A DNA stretch of 64,000 nucleotides, taken from positions 124,001 through 188,000 of the forward strand of contig NZ_VJNO01000005.1 in assembly GCF_007096885.1 (NCBI RefSeq). The letters are read 5' to 3'. The notes below the pieces were generated by a model. The model saw nothing but the letters and a program-made list of their open reading frames with translations, did no database searches and was not told the DNA's origin. A program made the position numbers and the translations under genes. The number at the start of each line of letters is the position of its first letter. Positions within the stretch are counted from its first letter, which is position 1. Source of the DNA: Streptomyces sp. 130 (GTDB lineage Bacteria; Actinomycetota; Actinomycetes; Streptomycetales; Streptomycetaceae). Shown here in pieces: positions 48,761-58,163 of the stretch.

Positions 48761-49609
48761 ATGGCCCGGGTGAACCGAGCACGGAAGCAGCACCCCACGC
48801 GGCATCCCATCCAGGTCATCGCCCACCGGGGCGCGTCCGACGACGCCCCGGAGCACACCCTCGCCGCCTACCGGAAGGCGATCGAGGACGGTGCCGACGC
48901 CCTGGAGTGCGACGTACGCCTCACCGCCGACGGCCACCTCGTCTGCGTACACGACCGCAGGGTGAACCGTACGTCCAACGGGCGCGGCGCGGTCTCCGCC
49001 CTGGAGCTCAACGCCCTCGCCGCCCTCGACTTCGGCTCCTGGAAGGACCGCGACGACACGGAGTCGCCGGACTGGGACCCGGTGCCCGGCGAGCTCACCT
49101 CCGTACTCACCCTGGAACGGCTGCTCGAACTCCTCGTGGAGACGCGGGCGGCCGGGCGGCCGCTCCAGCTGGCCATCGAGACCAAGCACCCCACCCGCTG
49201 GGCGGGACAGGTCGAGGAACGCCTTCTGCACCTGCTGCAACGCTTCGGGCTCGACGCGCCGCCGCCGGCCGGCACCCCCTCGCCGGTACGCGTCATGAGC
49301 TTCTCGGCCCGCTCGCTGCACCGCGTCCGGGCGGCCGTGCCCCATCTGCCCACCGTGTACCTGATGCAGTTCGTGTCGCCCCGGCTGCGCGACGGGCGGC
49401 TGCCCGCCGGAGCCCGCGTCGCCGGACCCAGCGTCCGCATCCTGCGCAGCCACCCCGGCTACATCGAACGGCTCCACCGGGCCGGGCACCGGGCGCACGT
49501 CTGGACGGTGAACGAGCCGGAGGACGTCGAGCTCTGCGTACGGCTCGGCGTCGAGGCCATCATCACCAACCGCCCCAAGCAGGTCCTGGCCCAGCTCGGC
49601 CGTGCGTGA
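48761..49609 (+). CDS. glycerophosphodiester phosphodiesterase family protein
   Basis: 282 residues. GDPD TIM barrel: QVIAHRGASDDAPEHTLAAY (His, Arg), DALECDVRLTADGHLVCVHD (E-D pair and His), LQLAIETKHPTRW (metal Glu), and HVWTVNEPEDVELC...AIITNRP at the C-terminus. Hydrolyses glycerophosphodiesters to an alcohol and glycerol-3-phosphate. No signal peptide, so cytoplasmic. No strong ribosome-binding site ahead of the ATG. Confidence 0.93.
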   Translation: MARVNRARKQHPTRHPIQVIAHRGASDDAPEHTLAAYRKAIEDGADALECDVRLTADGHLVCVHDRRVNRTSNGRGAVSALELNALAALDFGSWKDRDDTESPDWDPVPGELTSVLTLERLLELLVETRAAGRPLQLAIETKHPTRWAGQVEERLLHLLQRFGLDAPPPAGTPSPVRVMSFSARSLHRVRAAVPHLPTVYLMQFVSPRLRDGRLPAGARVAGPSVRILRSHPGYIERLHRAGHRAHVWTVNEPEDVELCVRLGVEAIITNRPKQVLAQLGRA

Positions 49610-49818
49610 CGTCGGTGCGTCGGCGCGCGTCTCGGCGTATCCGCGTATGAACGCATCAGCCCATCTACCCATCAGGAGATCAACTACAGGGAGTACACCG
49701 GCGCACTCGGACTGTGCCTGTTCGTGACGAGTGCGTCACTGACAGCCCCTTCTCCGGTTTCCGGCACAGCTCAGGAGGGCATCCACTCCGTGGCGTGGGG
49801 GCAAAGGAGGTCTCGGGG

Positions 49819-50421
49819 GTGGCGTTGGTGGTGGCACAGGAGGTGCCCACGTCGTCGAGCATGGCCGTTCCCCACGGTCCTGCGGGCGTGGGTCAGGCGC
49901 GGCACCGGATGCGCGAGCAGTTGCGCAGCCACGGGGTGTCGGATTCGGTCGTCGACGATGCGGTGCTGATTCTTTCCGAGCTGCTCAGCAATGCCTGCCG
50001 GCACGGCAGGCCGCTGGGGTGGCAGACCGGGGCGGGAGACGGCGACGTGCGCGCCGCCTGGCACGTCGACAGGACGGGCGGGCTGACCGTCGAGGTGACG
50101 GACGGCGGCGGCCCGACCCGGCCGGTGCCGGCCACCCCCTCGGTGACCGCTCGCGGCGGCCGGGGGCTCAACATCATCAGCGCCCTGGCCCAGGAGTGGG
50201 GCGTACGGGACGACGCGCCGGGCGAGGTGACCGTCTGGGTGCTGGTCGACGGGGGCCACGGCCCCCGCGGCCGCAACGGCGACCGTCCGGGCGGGCGGGG
50301 CAGCGGCCGGCCGGCCGGGATGACCGGGCTGCCGAGCGCGCCGAAGACCACCGTCGTACCGAGGCTCGAAGGGCTTGATTTCACCGGCGCGTTCGACGAC
50401 GCGTTCGACGACGCGGGCTGA
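49819..50421 (+). CDS. RsbW-like ATP-binding (HATPase_c) regulatory protein
   Basis: 200 residues from GTG 49819, which has AAAGGAGG 8 nt upstream. GHKL fold: QARHRMREQLRSHGVSDSVV, N-box LILSELLSNACRHGRPLG, G1 VEVTDGGGPTRP, G2 GGRGLNIISALAQEWGVRDD. This is the large streptomycete family of anti-sigma-like or regulatory kinases with no transmembrane part. A 60-residue Gly/Arg-rich tail ends FDDAFDDAG, encoded by a short tandem repeat. Possible partner of SigF/SigN-type factors, unproven. Confidence 0.88.
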   Translation: MALVVAQEVPTSSSMAVPHGPAGVGQARHRMREQLRSHGVSDSVVDDAVLILSELLSNACRHGRPLGWQTGAGDGDVRAAWHVDRTGGLTVEVTDGGGPTRPVPATPSVTARGGRGLNIISALAQEWGVRDDAPGEVTVWVLVDGGHGPRGRNGDRPGGRGSGRPAGMTGLPSAPKTTVVPRLEGLDFTGAFDDAFDDAG

Positions 50422-50553
50422 ACACCCCGGCTGGGCGACATGGTTCGCGTACGCGGGCCGAGCAGGCGGGCACGGCGGTGGTGCCCCGGCGGGCGGCGGG
50501 GCGGCTAGGCTCGCGGGCCAGACCGCACTGTCGCAATCGGGAGTAAGCCCACC

Positions 50554-51519
50554 ATGGCGAAGAAGCGCCCTCAGACCAAGGCCGGGAAGCAGCAGCTCAA
50601 GGACGGCGAGATTCCGGTGGTCGGGGCTCGTGAACCCTGCCCGTGCGGTTCGGGCCGCCGCTACAAGGCGTGTCACGGCCGCGCCGCGGCCCAGGCGGTG
50701 ACCGAGCTGGTCCAGCGTCCGTTCGAGGGCCTGGCCGGGGAGTGCGACTGGGTCGCACTGCGCGAGCTGGTCCCGGCCGCCACGGCCGACCTGACGCTCA
50801 AGGGCGGCCTTCCCGAGGGGGTGCCGTCGGTGACGCTCGCGACGGTCCTGCCGATGGCGTGGCCCGCGCTGCGCCGCGACGACGGCTCCGTCCTGCTCGC
50901 CCTGCAGAACGACACCTCCTCCGGCGACCTCAGCCGGGACCTCGCGGACACGCTGAGCCGCGCGCTGGAGGCGGAGCCCGGTTCGCCCGTGGCCGCCCGC
51001 CGCGTGCCGGCCGACGGGCCCCGGCTGCAGGACCTCCTGGACAACGACGTGCCCTTCGAGCCGGTCGTGCACTCCGGTTTCGAGTTCTGGGTGCCGGATT
51101 CGGAGAACGCCACGGCCGAGGTGTCCGCCTCGCTCGAACGTGCGAACGAGGCGGCGATCCCGACCGCCCTGCTGTCCGGTGTGGACGCCGCCTACTGGTG
51201 CGAGACGCCGGAGAAGAACCACCTGCGCTGGGTCATGCCGCACGCCGAGGAGCAGCTGCTCGACGCGCTCGCCCGGCTGCACGCCGCGGGCGATTCCTCG
51301 CTCGGCGAGGGCACCCGGCTGGTCGGCTCGTTCCGGGCGCACGGGCTGATGGTCCCGGTCTGGGACCTGCCGAGCGAGATGGGCGCCGAGGACTGCGAGA
51401 AGCCCGCCGCCGCGTTCGCGGAGCGGCTCGCGACGGCGCTCTCGGCGGACGCTCCGCTCACCGCCGAGGAGCGGCGGGCGCGCGGCGGCCTCACCAACCG
51501 CCAGGTGACGCTCAGCTGA
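50554..51519 (+). CDS. DUF5926 family protein with SEC-C zinc motif
   Basis: 321 residues. Lys-rich start (MAKKRPQTKAGKQQLKDG), then a SEC-C-like zinc site, REPCPCGSGRRYKACHGRAA (CPC...CH). The rest is DUF5926 (RDLADTLSRALEAEPGSPVA, FEFWVPDSENATAEVSA, HLRWVMPHAEEQLLDALARL). SEC-C motifs often bind ribosome- or translocase-associated partners; function of the whole is unknown. A TAGGCT lies about 50 nt upstream. Confidence 0.9.
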   Translation: MAKKRPQTKAGKQQLKDGEIPVVGAREPCPCGSGRRYKACHGRAAAQAVTELVQRPFEGLAGECDWVALRELVPAATADLTLKGGLPEGVPSVTLATVLPMAWPALRRDDGSVLLALQNDTSSGDLSRDLADTLSRALEAEPGSPVAARRVPADGPRLQDLLDNDVPFEPVVHSGFEFWVPDSENATAEVSASLERANEAAIPTALLSGVDAAYWCETPEKNHLRWVMPHAEEQLLDALARLHAAGDSSLGEGTRLVGSFRAHGLMVPVWDLPSEMGAEDCEKPAAAFAERLATALSADAPLTAEERRARGGLTNRQVTLS

Positions 51520-52129
51520 CCGTGACCGCCGCCCGGTCCGGACGGTGACTCCCGTCACAACTCGCCGTACCGGCAGGTAAATCGCTGTCCGAATACGCGA
51601 GATCGAATTTGCGCACGGCAGATCTCTTGTTACGGTTCAAGAAGCCCGGTCGCTGGTGCATCCCCCGTCGCCAGCGATCGGGCATCCTCATTTCCGGGTA
51701 CGGCGCGCCCCGCGCGCCCGGTGCGCGCGGACCCGCGCACGGACCCCGCCCCGACGCCCAGCTCCTCACCGGCCCCCGGCTCGTCAGCCCGATGGCCCGG
51801 CGTCAGCCCCGCGGCTCGGGAAGCGGGTTGAACCCGCGCCGGTACGGGAACAGCGCCCGAGGTCCCATCAGAAGACCCCGCCCCGCCGGGCTGCTGCGGC
51901 AACCCGAATTCCCACGGCGTCAGTGACCCCACCGGACAAGCCGATGCTCCACAAGCGGCCCGGCCGTTTACCCGAAATCGCGGAGCGAGACGGAAGGAAG
52001 TGGGAGGGAGCGGGGAAGAACGGAAGAGATTCACCGGAGACTGGACAGAGAAGCGACAGAACTCCGTAATGAATGCCCTCTGAAAGAACATGCGCGCAGC
52101 GGAATCTGGCCAACCCTGTCCGCAACCGC
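51520..52129. other. 610-bp gene-free interval with hairpin and possible small-RNA promoter
   Basis: No frame has both coding character and a ribosome-binding site. TTGCGC (51609-51614), 16 nt, TACGGT (51631-51636) makes a fair promoter. The hairpin at 51645-51682 would be at the 5' end of its transcript. A purine-rich tract (GGAAGG, GGGAGGG) lies at 51990-52060. Confidence 0.5.
51645..51682 (+). ncRNA. candidate hairpin RNA
   Basis: CCCGGTCGCTGG (51645-51656) pairs with CCAGCGATCGGG (51671-51682), 12 bp with one G-U, 14-nt loop, directly after a TTGCGC-16-TACGGT promoter candidate. Could instead be the terminator of the DUF5926 gene. Confidence 0.25.
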
Positions 52130-52831
52130 TCAGTGCGTAAGTCTGCTACCGCCGTCCGGGGCACTCATACTCGCCGCGACCAGGACGTCCAGCACGGCCT
52201 CGACATCCGGCAGCCAGGGCCCCACGGCCGGCCCGGCGGCGCTCTGGGGGCGTACACCCGGAGCACGCTCCGGCGCGCGCTCCCAGCGGACCTGCCCCGT
52301 GCCGATCTCCGACGGCGGCAGGACGACGTAGCCGCCCTCCCCGTGGAACCGCAGCGAGCTGGGGACCCGGTCCTGCGCGTACAGCAGCTCACCGAGCCGT
52401 TCCAGGGTGTACGGGGCGACCAGCAGCGCCCACCGGGTGGGCGTCGCCACCACCGGGCCCGGGCGCAGACCCGCCCGGTCGAGGGCGGCCAGGGCGCGGG
52501 CACCGGCCACCGCCGGCAGGCTCAGGGCGCACGGCGCACGGCCGCCCGTGGAGAGCAGCACCGGCGCGGTCGGCCGGTTCGTCCACCACCAGCGCACCAT
52601 CCGGGCATCGGTGGTCGCGGCGAGCGGCCCGGGGTCGAAGGGGTGCGCGCCGGGCACCGGGCACTCGGGGTCGGGGCACGCGCAACTACGGCCGCGGTCA
52701 CCGTCCCCGCGCAGCCCCGCCCCGGGGACCACGGGCCACTGCCACTCCGTGGCGCAGGTCAGGGCCGCGTCGAGCCGGGCGGAGCCGCCCCTGCGGCCGA
52801 GCCTGCGTCGCCTTCCGAGGATCTCGCGCAT
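52130..52831 (-). CDS. small bifunctional DNA primase/polymerase (AEP)-like protein
   Basis: 233 residues; AAAGGAA 10 nt before the ATG. Prim-pol N-terminal-like fold: ATEWQWPVVPGAGL, a cysteine pair CACPDPECPVPGAHPFD, then TTDARMVRWWWTNRPTAPVL, GARALAALDRAGL and SLRFHGEGGYVVLPPSEIG. This is the short streptomycete version without helicase or C-terminal extension. Catalytic acidic triad not confirmed, so polymerase activity is doubtful. It stands alone, not in a plasmid-like setting. Confidence 0.75.
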   Translation of the reverse strand: MREILGRRRRLGRRGGSARLDAALTCATEWQWPVVPGAGLRGDGDRGRSCACPDPECPVPGAHPFDPGPLAATTDARMVRWWWTNRPTAPVLLSTGGRAPCALSLPAVAGARALAALDRAGLRPGPVVATPTRWALLVAPYTLERLGELLYAQDRVPSSLRFHGEGGYVVLPPSEIGTGQVRWERAPERAPGVRPQSAAGPAVGPWLPDVEAVLDVLVAASMSAPDGGSRLTH

Positions 52832-53427
52832 GAGCGCTCGTTCCTTTCCGTTGAACGCCGAGGGTCCGCCCGCATCGTGCGTGGTCACACCATGCCTGCG
52901 GATCTTCTGGGTGTACGTGCTCGTCGAGCCTGCGGTACGGGTCGTTCGTCGGTACCGAGCGTGAGCCGTGCTGAGCCGGATGGAGCTGCTTGCGGTCGGC
53001 ATCGTGGCGAGGTGCGGGGCGCAGGGCGCGCCTGCGGTCCGCGGGTGCGGCCTCACCACTCGGGGGGTGGGGCGCGGCCGTCACAAGTCAGGACGTCCGG
53101 GCCTGCTGCCAGGTTCCGGGGGCGGGCGGGGCCACCCCACGGCCATCCAGAGAATTACGTACCCAGCATGCCCGGAATGACGCGCCCCTGGGACTTCACC
53201 CGGAGGTGCACCCCCGTCGGGCCGCACCCAGTCGACCGCTAATGCGTACGGCAATGTGCGTTTTTTGGCCAAGTTGATTAAGGAACGGACACCGGGTTTT
53301 ACGAGGGGACAATACTGGACATCGCCTCACTTGTGCGTGTACATGTGGATGCACGGTAGCTGCGCAGAATGACATGGGGGTTTGCGATGCTATTCGACGG
53401 AACACACCGCTCGGAAAGCTGGCGACC
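52832..53427. other. gene-free interval before the SpoIIE-family gene
   Basis: About 600 bp. The half nearer 53427 is AT-richer (TGCGTTTTTTGG near 53260, TTTTACGAGGGGACAATACTGG near 53305) and probably holds the promoter of the phosphatase gene. I see no convincing gene. An ATG at 53374 would extend the phosphatase by 18 residues, but that stretch lacks coding bias. Confidence 0.45.
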
Positions 53428-54798
53428 ATGAGCGCTCCGCACCTGCCAAAAGTGGCTGGAATCAATCCCGAAGTTCCGGTTTCGGATGAGACTGCCGGGC
53501 CGTTCGATGCGGTGCCGGCCGCGCCCGGGGCCTTCATCCAGGACCGGCTCGCCGGCTGGGTCTCCGACCTCACCACGCTCCACGAGCTCACTGAGCGGCT
53601 GGCCGGAACCAGCACCCTGGACGACGCACTGCACGAGTTCCTCGAAGCCGGGGCCGCCCTGGTCGGCGCCCGCCGGGGCCTGGTCGCCTTCGAACCGTCC
53701 GACCGTCGCGGCCCCGTCAGCACCACCGGCCTCGGGCTGGCCCACGCCGAACTGGGCCAGATCGAGACCGTGCCGCGCAGCGCCACCTCGTACGGACGCG
53801 TCCTGGAGGGCCTGCCCATCCCGGACGGACCGCTGACCGCCCCCGATCTGCTCGGCGACAGCGGCCTGGATCCCCGCAGACGCGAGGTAGCCGCCCGCCT
53901 CGGCTATGCCGCCAGCTACGCCCTGCCCCTCGCCACCGCGACGACCGGACGGCTCGGCGCCGCCGTCTGGCTCTACGACGAACCCGCCGAACCCCTGGAA
54001 CGCCAGCGCCACCTCGTCGGCCTGTACGCCGGATACGCCTCCGAGCACCTGGCCCGCCTGCTGGAACTGGAACGGGCCAGGGCCGACGTCGCCACCGTGG
54101 CCGAGGAACTGCTGCCCACCCGGCTGCCCCGGGTCCCCGGCGTCCAGCTCGCCGTACGTCACGAGGTGGCCCCGCGGGGCGGCGGTGACTGGTACGACGC
54201 GCTGGCCCTGCCGGAGGGCGCCCTCGGCCTCGCCGTCGGCTCGGTGGGCGGCTCGGGCCCCAGCGCGCTGGCAGCCACGGGGCGGCTGCGGGCCGGGCTG
54301 CGCGCGTACGCGGTGATGGAGGGCGAGGACCCGGTCGCCGTGCTCTCCGACCTCGAACTGCTGCTCCGGCTGACCGAGCCCGCCCGTTCGGCGACCGCCC
54401 TCTTCGCGTACTGCGAACCGGCGCGCCGCAAGATCCTGCTCGCCGGGGCCGGACACACGCCGCCCCTGATCACCGGCGAGCGCCGCACCTCGTACGTGGA
54501 GACCACGCTCTCCGCCCCGCTGGGCATGCTGTCCTGCTGGGAAGCGCCCAGTGTGGACATCGCGCCCGCACCCGGCGAGACGGTTCTGCTGTACACCGAC
54601 GGGCTGCTGCGCCGGGCGGGCGACTCGATGGACCGGGCCTACGCGCGCCTCCACTCGGCGGCGGCGAGCGTCCCGAGGGCGCTGCGCACAGACGCCGCCT
54701 CGGTGGCCGACCACGTGGTGCGCACCGTGCTGCCGGACGGGGCCGGGCGGGCGGACGGCACCGAGGACGTGGTCGTGCTCGCGGCCCGGTTCGACTGA
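53428..54798 (+). CDS. GAF plus SpoIIE-type PP2C phosphatase, altered active site
   Basis: 456 residues from ATG 53428 (GGAAAG 7 nt upstream). GAF domain about 50-210 (LHELTERLAGTSTLDDALHE). SpoIIE/PP2C about 230-456: HEVAPRGGGDWYDALALPEG, then GLAVGSVGGSGPSALA where active enzymes have GDVxGHGxxAA, so a metal Asp and the HG are replaced. GAGHTPPLI, LLYTDGLLRRAGDSM and GTEDVVVLAARF are retained. Such proteins dephosphorylate anti-anti-sigma factors; this one may be weak or inactive. Confidence 0.88.
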   Translation: MSAPHLPKVAGINPEVPVSDETAGPFDAVPAAPGAFIQDRLAGWVSDLTTLHELTERLAGTSTLDDALHEFLEAGAALVGARRGLVAFEPSDRRGPVSTTGLGLAHAELGQIETVPRSATSYGRVLEGLPIPDGPLTAPDLLGDSGLDPRRREVAARLGYAASYALPLATATTGRLGAAVWLYDEPAEPLERQRHLVGLYAGYASEHLARLLELERARADVATVAEELLPTRLPRVPGVQLAVRHEVAPRGGGDWYDALALPEGALGLAVGSVGGSGPSALAATGRLRAGLRAYAVMEGEDPVAVLSDLELLLRLTEPARSATALFAYCEPARRKILLAGAGHTPPLITGERRTSYVETTLSAPLGMLSCWEAPSVDIAPAPGETVLLYTDGLLRRAGDSMDRAYARLHSAAASVPRALRTDAASVADHVVRTVLPDGAGRADGTEDVVVLAARFD

Positions 54799-54896
54799 GC
54801 CGGACCCCTCCGGTGTAAGAGGCCTTCCGGCCCTGGGCCCCCTTCCGTACGCCCGTACGATGGAGAAGGTCCAGTGTCGTATCAAGGAGAACAGTC

Positions 54897-56357
54897 GTGT
54901 CTGAGGAGTTCCCGGAGACCCCGGAGACCGAAGAGACAGAGCCGGTCAAGCAGCGGAAGAACGGCCTGTACCCGGGCGTGTCCGACGAGCTCGCCGCCAG
55001 CATGAAGTCCGGCTGGGCCGACACCGAGCTGCACGGCCTGGAGCCGATCGCCCAGGCCGGCCACACCGCCGACCGCCGCGCCGCGCTCTCCGCGCGCTTC
55101 CCCGGAGAGCGCCTGGTCATTCCCGCCGGCCGGCTGAAGACCCGTTCCAACGACACCGAGTACGCCTTCCGCGCCTCCACCGAATACGCGTACCTCACCG
55201 GCGACCAGACGCAGGACGGCGTCCTCGTCCTGGAGCCGACGGACCACGGGCACGAGGCGACCATCTACCTGCTGCCCCGCTCGAACCGGGAGAACGGCGA
55301 GTTCTGGCTCGACGGCCAGGGCGAGCTGTGGGTCGGCCGCCGCCACTCCCTGGCCGAGGCCGAGCAGCTGCTGGGCATCCCCGCCAAGGACGTGCGCGAG
55401 CTGCCCGCCGCGCTGGCCGAGGCCACCGGCCCCGTCCGCGTCGTCCGCGGCCACGACGCCGGCATCGAGGCCGCCCTCACCGACAAGGTCACCGCCGAGC
55501 GCGACGAGGAGCTGCGGGTCCACCTCTCCGAGGCGCGCCTGGTGAAGGACGCCTTCGAGATCGCCGAGCTGGAGAAGGCGTGCGACATCACCGCACGCGG
55601 CTTCGAGGACGTCGTGAAGGTCCTCGACAAGGCCGAGGCGACCAGCGAGCGCTACATCGAGGGAACGTTCTTCCTGCGCGCCCGCATCGAGGGCAACGAC
55701 ATCGGGTACGGCTCGATCTGCGCCGCGGGACCGCACGCGACCACCCTGCACTGGGTGCGCAACGACGGTGCCGTGCGCTCGGGCGAGCTGCTGCTGCTGG
55801 ACGCCGGGGTGGAGACCAACGACCTCTACACGGCGGACGTGACCCGCACCCTTCCCATCAGCGGCACGTTCACACCGCTCCAGCGCAAGATCTACGACGC
55901 GGTGTACGAGGCGCAGGAAGCGGGTATCGCCGCGGTCAAGCCCGGCGCCGACTTCCGCGACTTCCACGACGCCGCCCAGCGGGTCCTCACCGAGAAGCTC
56001 GTCGAGTGGGGCCTGCTCGGCGACCTGTCGGTGGAGAAGGTCCTGGAACTGGGCCTCCAGCGCCGCTGGACCCTGCACGGCACCGGGCACATGCTCGGCA
56101 TGGACGTCCACGACTGCGCCGCCGCCCGGACCGAGGCATACGTGAACGGCACGCTGGAGCCGGGCGTCTGCCTCACCGTCGAGCCCGGTCTCTACTTCCA
56201 GGCCGACGACCTGACCGTGCCCGAGGAGTACCGCGGCATCGGCGTCCGGATCGAGGACGACATCCTCGTCACCGAGGACGGCAACCGGAACCTCTCGGAC
56301 AAGCTGCCCCGCCAGGCCGACGAGGTCGAGGCGTGGATGGCCCGGCTCAAGGGCTGA
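54897..56357 (+). CDS. pepP: Xaa-Pro aminopeptidase (aminopeptidase P)
   Basis: 486 residues; CAAGGAG about 7 nt before GTG 54897. N-terminal AMP_N domain (RRAALSARFPGERLVIPAGR), then the pita-bread fold with all five metal ligands: Asp in ELLLLDAGVETN, Asp in YTADVTRTLPI, His in LHGTGHMLGMDVHDCA, Glu in CLTVEPGLYF, Glu in GVRIEDDILVT. Removes N-terminal residues that precede proline. Cytoplasmic. Single-gene unit. Confidence 0.95.
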   Translation: MSEEFPETPETEETEPVKQRKNGLYPGVSDELAASMKSGWADTELHGLEPIAQAGHTADRRAALSARFPGERLVIPAGRLKTRSNDTEYAFRASTEYAYLTGDQTQDGVLVLEPTDHGHEATIYLLPRSNRENGEFWLDGQGELWVGRRHSLAEAEQLLGIPAKDVRELPAALAEATGPVRVVRGHDAGIEAALTDKVTAERDEELRVHLSEARLVKDAFEIAELEKACDITARGFEDVVKVLDKAEATSERYIEGTFFLRARIEGNDIGYGSICAAGPHATTLHWVRNDGAVRSGELLLLDAGVETNDLYTADVTRTLPISGTFTPLQRKIYDAVYEAQEAGIAAVKPGADFRDFHDAAQRVLTEKLVEWGLLGDLSVEKVLELGLQRRWTLHGTGHMLGMDVHDCAAARTEAYVNGTLEPGVCLTVEPGLYFQADDLTVPEEYRGIGVRIEDDILVTEDGNRNLSDKLPRQADEVEAWMARLKG

Positions 56358-56393
56358 CCCACCGCCTGCCGTACGTACGGAAGGGCGCCCCGC

Positions 56394-56939
56394 TCAGGAC
56401 ACCATGAGCAGGGCGTCCTTCCGCCATTTCAGGACCTTGTCGAAGCTCACGACCGCGCCGGCGCACCCCGGGCGGTTGCCGAAGTGGACGTGGTCGGCGA
56501 GCTGTTCGATCAGGCACAGACCCCTCCCCTCCTCGGCGGTGACGGGCGGATGCGTCGCGTACTGCGGGTCCGGCAGTTCGCTCCCGGGCTGCCCCTCCGA
56601 TGCGCGGGGCCCGCCCCGGGTGGGGAAACCGGGACCCGAATCGGCGACTTCGATACGGCACTTCGCACCGTCCAGATAGGCGGTGACCCGGTACTGGCCA
56701 CTGGCCGTGGCCGACGGGTCCTCCCAGGCCTCCCGGCCCTCCCCGGCGCCGTCGGAGGCGGCGCCGTGCTCCCCGCCGTGCTCCACCGCGTTCGCACAGG
56801 CTTCGCTGAGCGCGAGAGACAGGTCGAAGGAGATGTCCGGGTCCACGCCCGCGGATTCCATCGAGCCGAGCAGGAACCGACGGGCGAGCGGGACGCTCGC
56901 AGCGTCGCGCCGCAAATGGAGTGACCACCAGATGCTCAT
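56394..56939 (-). CDS. RsbW-like ATP-binding protein (HATPase_c)
   Basis: 181 residues; AGGAGG 8 nt before the ATG. GHKL signature: ASVPLARRFLLGSMESAGVD, N-box ALSEACANAVEHGGEH, G1 RIEVADSGPGFPTRG, G2 AEEGRGLCLIEQLADHVHFG. Anti-sigma-like kinase family, numerous in Streptomyces. An acidic insert of about 25 residues follows the N-box. No sigma or antagonist gene is adjacent. Confidence 0.9.
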   Translation of the reverse strand: MSIWWSLHLRRDAASVPLARRFLLGSMESAGVDPDISFDLSLALSEACANAVEHGGEHGAASDGAGEGREAWEDPSATASGQYRVTAYLDGAKCRIEVADSGPGFPTRGGPRASEGQPGSELPDPQYATHPPVTAEEGRGLCLIEQLADHVHFGNRPGCAGAVVSFDKVLKWRKDALLMVS

Positions 56940-57206
56940 GCTCCGGCCTCCTGGCTGCGGCTAGACATACCGCTACGTATTGCCGCACCGGAGTGGTCGT
57001 AAGCACGCACGCGCTCTGGCGCCGCCCATTCGGCGGATAGCCGGATGCGCCACACCGGTGTATCCCGGTCCCGCCCGCCCGGCACGCCCGCCCCGAGAGC
57101 CGCCGGAACCCGTGCGAACGGCCTGGTCACCCCCAATTCGCCCGGAAGGCGACCTTCCGGACCTGCCGTACGAGTGCGGGGGGCCGGGTGCGATGATGGG
57201 CCCGCC

Positions 57207-58022
57207 ATGTCTGTGTCTGTGGGACGCGCCGGAGCCGGTCTACGGCTACTGAGGGCCGCGGTGTTCGCCGCGGTCTGCGTCGCGTTGTCCGCGGCCGGGC
57301 ACGCGCTTGCCGCCTGTGCGACCGTCCCCTGGTGGACACTGCTCGCCGGCTTCCTCGGCGTCTACGCGGTGGCCCTCCCCCTCGCCGGACGCGAACGCTC
57401 CCTGCCCGCCATCGCCGCGGCCCTGGCCGGCGGGCAGCTCGCGCTGCACACCCTGTTCGGACTGGGCACGCACACCACGGCCCCGGGGGCGACGGGCGGC
57501 GACGACGCGCTGATCCGGTTCGCGGCGAGCCTCGTCTGCGGCGCCGGGCCCCAGCAGCTGAACGCCGCCGACGCGCGGCACATCGTCGGCACCGCCGGCA
57601 TCGACCCGGCCGCGCTGCCCGCCCAGGCGCACCAGCACCTGGCGGCGGCCCCTTCCGGCCCCCCATGGGCCACCCCGGACGGCCTCCTCCACACGCTCCC
57701 CAGCCTGCCCATGCTCCTCGGGCACCTGCTGGCCGCCCTGGCCACCGGCTGGCTGCTCCGGCGGGGCGAGGTCGCCCTCTTCCGGCTCGCCCGGCTCTCG
57801 GCGCACGGTGCCCAGCTGGTCGCGGCCGGGGCCCGGCTCCGGGCGCTGCGGGACGCGTTCCGTCTCGTCGCCGCCCTGCGCACCGGCCTGGCCGGCGAGC
57901 CCGCGACCGGGCCGCGCACCCCCCGTACCGCCGTGGACGCACCGCGCCCGGCCACCGGCGATCCGTTGCAGCACCTGGTGATCAGGCGCGGACCGCCCTC
58001 CGCGCTCGCTCTCGCAGCCTGA
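57207..58022 (+). CDS. membrane protein, possibly copper-locus associated
   Basis: 271 residues. Helices at about 13-33 (LLRAAVFAAVCVALSAAGHA), 40-60 (WWTLLAGFLGVYAVALPLAG), 65-85, and one near 175-195 (LLGHLLAALATGWLLRRGEV). A large outward loop (about 85-170) contains HTTAPG and AHQHLAAAPSG. His-containing loops and the position immediately before the YcnI gene suggest a link to copper handling, but no domain is recognised. Confidence 0.75.
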   Translation: MSVSVGRAGAGLRLLRAAVFAAVCVALSAAGHALAACATVPWWTLLAGFLGVYAVALPLAGRERSLPAIAAALAGGQLALHTLFGLGTHTTAPGATGGDDALIRFAASLVCGAGPQQLNAADARHIVGTAGIDPAALPAQAHQHLAAAPSGPPWATPDGLLHTLPSLPMLLGHLLAALATGWLLRRGEVALFRLARLSAHGAQLVAAGARLRALRDAFRLVAALRTGLAGEPATGPRTPRTAVDAPRPATGDPLQHLVIRRGPPSALALAA

Positions 58023-58163
58023 CGCGACGCCCTCCACGCGATGCGCACCGGCCCCTCCGGGCTTCGGCGCGCATGCGGTCCGTACGGAAGCGGCGTCGCG
58101 ATACCGGCGCGCACCCGTGCGCCGGAGCACCTTCCCTTCGTGCCCTGTGGAGTGATCCCTGTC

